A stretch of DNA of 7,900 bases, taken from contig CAUZJO010000174.1 in assembly GCA_963580245.1 (NCBI GenBank), positions 1 through 7,900 of the forward strand, written 5' to 3'. The notes under the pieces are model-generated. The model was not told the DNA's origin. It did not search any database and saw only the letters and a list, made by a program, of their open reading frames with translations. Of this stretch, positions 5,280 through 7,900 are shown piece by piece. Position numbers and translations under genes: made by a program. How positions within the stretch are numbered: the stretch's first letter is position 1; each line of letters starts with the position of its first letter. This stretch comes from CAUZJO01 sp963580245. GTDB lineage: Bacteria; Sumerlaeota; Sumerlaeia; MVZB01.

Positions 5280-7664
5280 ATGTTGAAGAAAGACGAACAC
5301 CTGGATTTGTATTCCAAAATGGTTTTGCTGCGTCGATTTGAGGAGCAGGTCCAGAAGCTTTACAGAAAGGGTGAAATCCCGGGATTCATTCACCTCTACA
5401 TCGGCCAAGAGGCAACGGCGGTCGGCGTTTGCGCTCATCTGCGCAAAGACGATTGGATCACGAGCACGCACCGAGGGCACGGTCATGCTCTGGCAAAAGG
5501 CGTGCCCCCGAATCAGGTGCTTGCGGAGTTGTATGGAAAGGCAACGGGTTGCTGCGGCGGTCGGGGCGGGAGCATGCACCTGTATGCTCCCGAGCACGGC
5601 CTCTTTGGCACGAATGGATTCGTCGCGGGCGGTATTTCCAGCGCGACCGGCTTGGCAATGAGCGCCGCAGTTCGTGGGACCGACCAGATCGCAGTCTCCT
5701 TTTTCGGCGATGGGGCGATCAATCACGGCGGCTTTCACGAGGCAGTGAACTTCGCGGCGGCCCAGAATGCAGCGGTGATCTTCATCTGCGAAAACAATTT
5801 GTATGCAACCGCTACTCCCATGTCCGCAACGACAAAGAATACCGATATAGCGAGCAAGTCCGCCGCCTACGGCATACCCGGGGTGACCGTCAATGGTAAT
5901 GATGTCTTGGCGGTCCGGCGCATCATGAACGAAGCGGCGCAACGTGCGCGATCGGGGGATGGGCCAACGCTGATTGAGGCAAAAACATATCGCTTCGTCG
6001 GCCACCATGAGGGCGATTCTCACGTCGGTACATATCGCACGAAAGATGAACTTGACGTATGGATGACGCGATGCCCCATTAAGCAATTCACGAGCCACGT
6101 CACGGACGAGGGAATCGCGACTTTGGAGGAACTCAAGAAAATCGATGGAGAAGTTGAAGAGGTCATGCGGCAGGCTGTTGAATTCGCCCGTTCCTCTCCA
6201 ACGCCCGATCCTTCCACGGCTGGTTTGAATGTTTGGGCCGACCCTCTCAACCCTCCTCTTCCGCCGTCCCATGAACGCGCCGCGGCGACGAATGTTCAGG
6301 GTTGGCTGGAGGCGGTCCGGGACGGCATCGCCGAAGAAATGCGGCGCGATTCGAATATTGTGTACCTTGGGGAAGGCGTTGGTGAGCGCGGGGGCAGCTT
6401 CGCTCATACAAAGAACCTCTGGAACGAGTTTGGGAGTCGCCGCCTTATCGATACGCCGATCTGTGAATTCGGCTATACGGGCGCCGGTATCGGGCTGGCG
6501 GCAACCGGATGCCGAGCCGTTGTGGATTTAATGTTCACGGATTTCATGTTCGACGCGGCGAGTCAAATCATTCACCAAGCGAGTAAGCTGCGATACATGA
6601 GTAATGGACAGATCGGCGTTCCGATGGTTATTCGTTCGATGAACGGAACGATCAAGAGCGCCGGGCCGCATCACAGCGGCAATTACTACCCGATCTTCGC
6701 TCATTGCCCTGGATTAATCATCGCCGTTCCCTCGACTCCCGCTGACGCCAAAGGGCTTTTCAAAACGGCGCTTCAAGCTTCGGATCCCGTCCTTATGTTC
6801 GAGCATAAGTCGCTATTGGCGACCAAAGGGCCCGTGCCCACCTCTGAACACTACGTCCCGTTCGGCCAGGCCGCCGTCCGCCGGGAAGGAGAGACCATTA
6901 CATTGGTCTCGTGCGGCCTAATGCTACACAGGTGCATCGAAGCCGCAAAGCAACTCGAGTCGGAAGGCGTTTCCTGCGAGGTGATCGACCTTCGCACCAT
7001 TGTTCCCTTGGACCACCAGACAGTGGCGAAGAGCGTGCGTAAGACGGGGCATTTGCTCATTGTTGACGAGGCCTATTCCATGTGCGGCCTTGGCGCGGAA
7101 ATAACCGCCTGCATGATGGAAGAAGTTTTTGATTATCTTGACGCCCCAATCGGTCGCCTGCACATCGATCCGGTCCCTTCACCATTCAGCCCCAGTCTGG
7201 AGAACGCCGTTTTGCCGACGTCGGATAAGATCGTCACGGCCGCGCGTTCAATCATGGGAGGTCATGCGCCCAAGCAGTGCCGCCCCATCGCGCGGACGGA
7301 ATCCGATGATGCGGCTCCAAAGGATACCAAGCCCGGGCATTCCGACATGATCGAAACGATGGATAGTGCGGGGAAGAGTGACCCAAAGGTGACTCAACCC
7401 CCAACTGTGACCGACACGAAAGGCATCCCCTTGAGAATGCCGAATCAGGACCTGACCGTCACCGAAGCGACCCTCGTGCGCTGGTTGAAAAAAGTAGGCG
7501 ACCCGATCAAGGTCGGAGAGGTCGTGGTTGAGATGGAAACCGATAAGGCGGTTGTGGAGGTCGAAGCCGACGCCGCAGGTACGTTGGGTGAAGTCTTGGT
7601 GGAACAGGGAGCGACCATCAGTCTAGATCAGCCGCTTGGGATTATTCACACGGGTGAAAGTTAA
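5280..7664 (+). CDS. 2-oxoacid (pyruvate/acetoin-type) dehydrogenase: E1-alpha, E1-beta and lipoyl domain in one chain
   Basis: A 794-residue cytoplasmic thiamine-diphosphate enzyme. The start ATG 5280 has GGGAG seven bases upstream. Residues 1 to about 300 are E1-alpha: GEIPGFIHLYIGQEA, THRGHGHALAKG, GGRGGSMHLY, and the cofactor motif GDG (143-145) to NN (172-173). After a Pro/Ala-rich linker, residues about 338-660 are E1-beta: ICEFGYTGAGIGLAATG with the cofactor-activating Glu (396), GPHHSGNYYP with the active-site His (465), and the transketolase C-domain segment VIDLRTIVPLD. A flexible Asp/Lys/Thr/Pro-rich linker (about 661-715) leads to a lipoyl domain (716-794), with Lys 756 in EMETDKAVVE as lipoylation site. 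The enzyme would decarboxylate a 2-oxoacid or cleave acetoin and pass the acyl group to lipoate, normally carried on E2. E1-alpha/beta fusions are known; a lipoyl domain on the E1 chain is less usual. No E2 or E3 gene is in view. The substrate cannot be decided from sequence. Confidence 0.9.
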   Translation: MLKKDEHLDLYSKMVLLRRFEEQVQKLYRKGEIPGFIHLYIGQEATAVGVCAHLRKDDWITSTHRGHGHALAKGVPPNQVLAELYGKATGCCGGRGGSMHLYAPEHGLFGTNGFVAGGISSATGLAMSAAVRGTDQIAVSFFGDGAINHGGFHEAVNFAAAQNAAVIFICENNLYATATPMSATTKNTDIASKSAAYGIPGVTVNGNDVLAVRRIMNEAAQRARSGDGPTLIEAKTYRFVGHHEGDSHVGTYRTKDELDVWMTRCPIKQFTSHVTDEGIATLEELKKIDGEVEEVMRQAVEFARSSPTPDPSTAGLNVWADPLNPPLPPSHERAAATNVQGWLEAVRDGIAEEMRRDSNIVYLGEGVGERGGSFAHTKNLWNEFGSRRLIDTPICEFGYTGAGIGLAATGCRAVVDLMFTDFMFDAASQIIHQASKLRYMSNGQIGVPMVIRSMNGTIKSAGPHHSGNYYPIFAHCPGLIIAVPSTPADAKGLFKTALQASDPVLMFEHKSLLATKGPVPTSEHYVPFGQAAVRREGETITLVSCGLMLHRCIEAAKQLESEGVSCEVIDLRTIVPLDHQTVAKSVRKTGHLLIVDEAYSMCGLGAEITACMMEEVFDYLDAPIGRLHIDPVPSPFSPSLENAVLPTSDKIVTAARSIMGGHAPKQCRPIARTESDDAAPKDTKPGHSDMIETMDSAGKSDPKVTQPPTVTDTKGIPLRMPNQDLTVTEATLVRWLKKVGDPIKVGEVVVEMETDKAVVEVEADAAGTLGEVLVEQGATISLDQPLGIIHTGES

Positions 7665-7900
7665 TCCGTCGATCCTGAAAAAGACCCCTTGCCCAACAAC
7701 AATGGGATCAAAACGCTGGTGGGTGGTGTATAGTTTTGCAAGAAAAACGGTCAGTCGCCGCCGAAACCTTGCCAAAGTTGGCGCCATGAAACCCAAACTC
7801 TCCCCGTGCGAAGACCTGCAAGGCGATCTGTTCAAGTTTGAACTGCAAGCCATCGTGGATGAGAATCACGCGATGGTTAAACTGGCCCGGCGCGTGGATT
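7665..7900 (+). mobile_element. Left part of an IS5-like insertion sequence (continues past the window)
   Basis: The transposase start at 7786 shows that an insertion sequence enters from the right edge. Its left end must lie between the E1 stop at 7664 and 7786. I could not fix the terminal inverted repeat, because the right end is outside the window. The A-rich stretch around 7734-7747 could lie close to that end. The span given is therefore an outer limit. Confidence 0.5.
7786..7900 (+). CDS. IS5-family transposase, N-terminal part
   Basis: ATG 7786 opens a frame of 38 codons that runs off the window. The segment QGDLFKFELQAIVDENHAMV followed by KLARRVD matches the start of IS5-family transposases, where a QGDLF box and a [LI]-x-x-x-HP-L-V-K-L-A-x-x-[IV]-[DN]-W motif precede the first DNA-binding region. 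Here HP is HA. The DDE catalytic domain would lie further right, so whether the gene is complete cannot be judged. It sits 121 bases after the E1 fusion gene, on the same strand. Confidence 0.75.
   Translation, partial: MKPKLSPCEDLQGDLFKFELQAIVDENHAMVKLARRVD

Noticed and set aside
5040..6407. Minus-strand frame of 455 codons
   Set aside because: It lies opposite the E1-alpha coding region, whose motifs are unmistakable. The frame is an antisense shadow in GC-rich DNA.

Overview
This window is bacterial DNA of fairly high GC, with tight gene spacing, AGGAGG-type ribosome binding sites and a tRNA gene that encodes its own CCA end. The prepilin remnant (AVPNFLEAQTR, then DPTNGTISDG near the C terminus) and the large secreted discoidin/TIM-barrel protein are of kinds I associate with Planctomycetota, Sumerlaeota, Hydrogenedentota and similar environmental bacteria. 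The phylum cannot be fixed from this sequence alone.

Layout. Positions 1-87 may be the last codons of rpoC. Positions 88-521 hold no convincing gene, but contain two inverted-repeat structures, a clear intrinsic terminator pointing left, and a promoter for a tRNA-Leu(CAA) at 522-608. Immediately right of the tRNA, on the minus strand, lies the C-terminal catalytic half of a tyrosine recombinase (712 to about 1283). This is what a decayed element integrated at a tRNA gene looks like. At about 1280 the integrase is joined head-to-head to a prepilin-like gene on the plus strand. The prepilin has lost its leader, its start codon and most of its hydrophobic helix, and is also frameshifted at a run of six G. 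It ends at 1895.

Thirty-one bases further on begins a 924-residue secreted multidomain protein (1927-4701): signal peptide, discoidin-like domain, TIM-barrel similar to clan-A glycoside hydrolases, an embedded jelly-roll domain whose strands appear circularly permuted, and a C-terminal beta region. A short, apparently frameshifted secreted-protein gene follows (4712-5054). The pilin remnant, the large protein and the short gene are collinear and may once have formed a surface or polysaccharide-related transcription unit.

After a 225-base gap with a GC-rich hairpin and a candidate promoter comes a 794-residue thiamine-diphosphate enzyme (5280-7664). It fuses 2-oxoacid dehydrogenase E1-alpha, E1-beta and a C-terminal lipoyl domain in one chain. 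At the right edge an IS5-like transposase begins (7786 onward), just where E2 and E3 genes might be expected.

The best candidates for something unusual are the E1-alpha/E1-beta/lipoyl fusion, the permuted domain inside the TIM-barrel protein with its degenerate acid/base motif, and the integrase/prepilin truncation junction. I see no CRISPR array, no toxin-antitoxin pair and no evident defence system.
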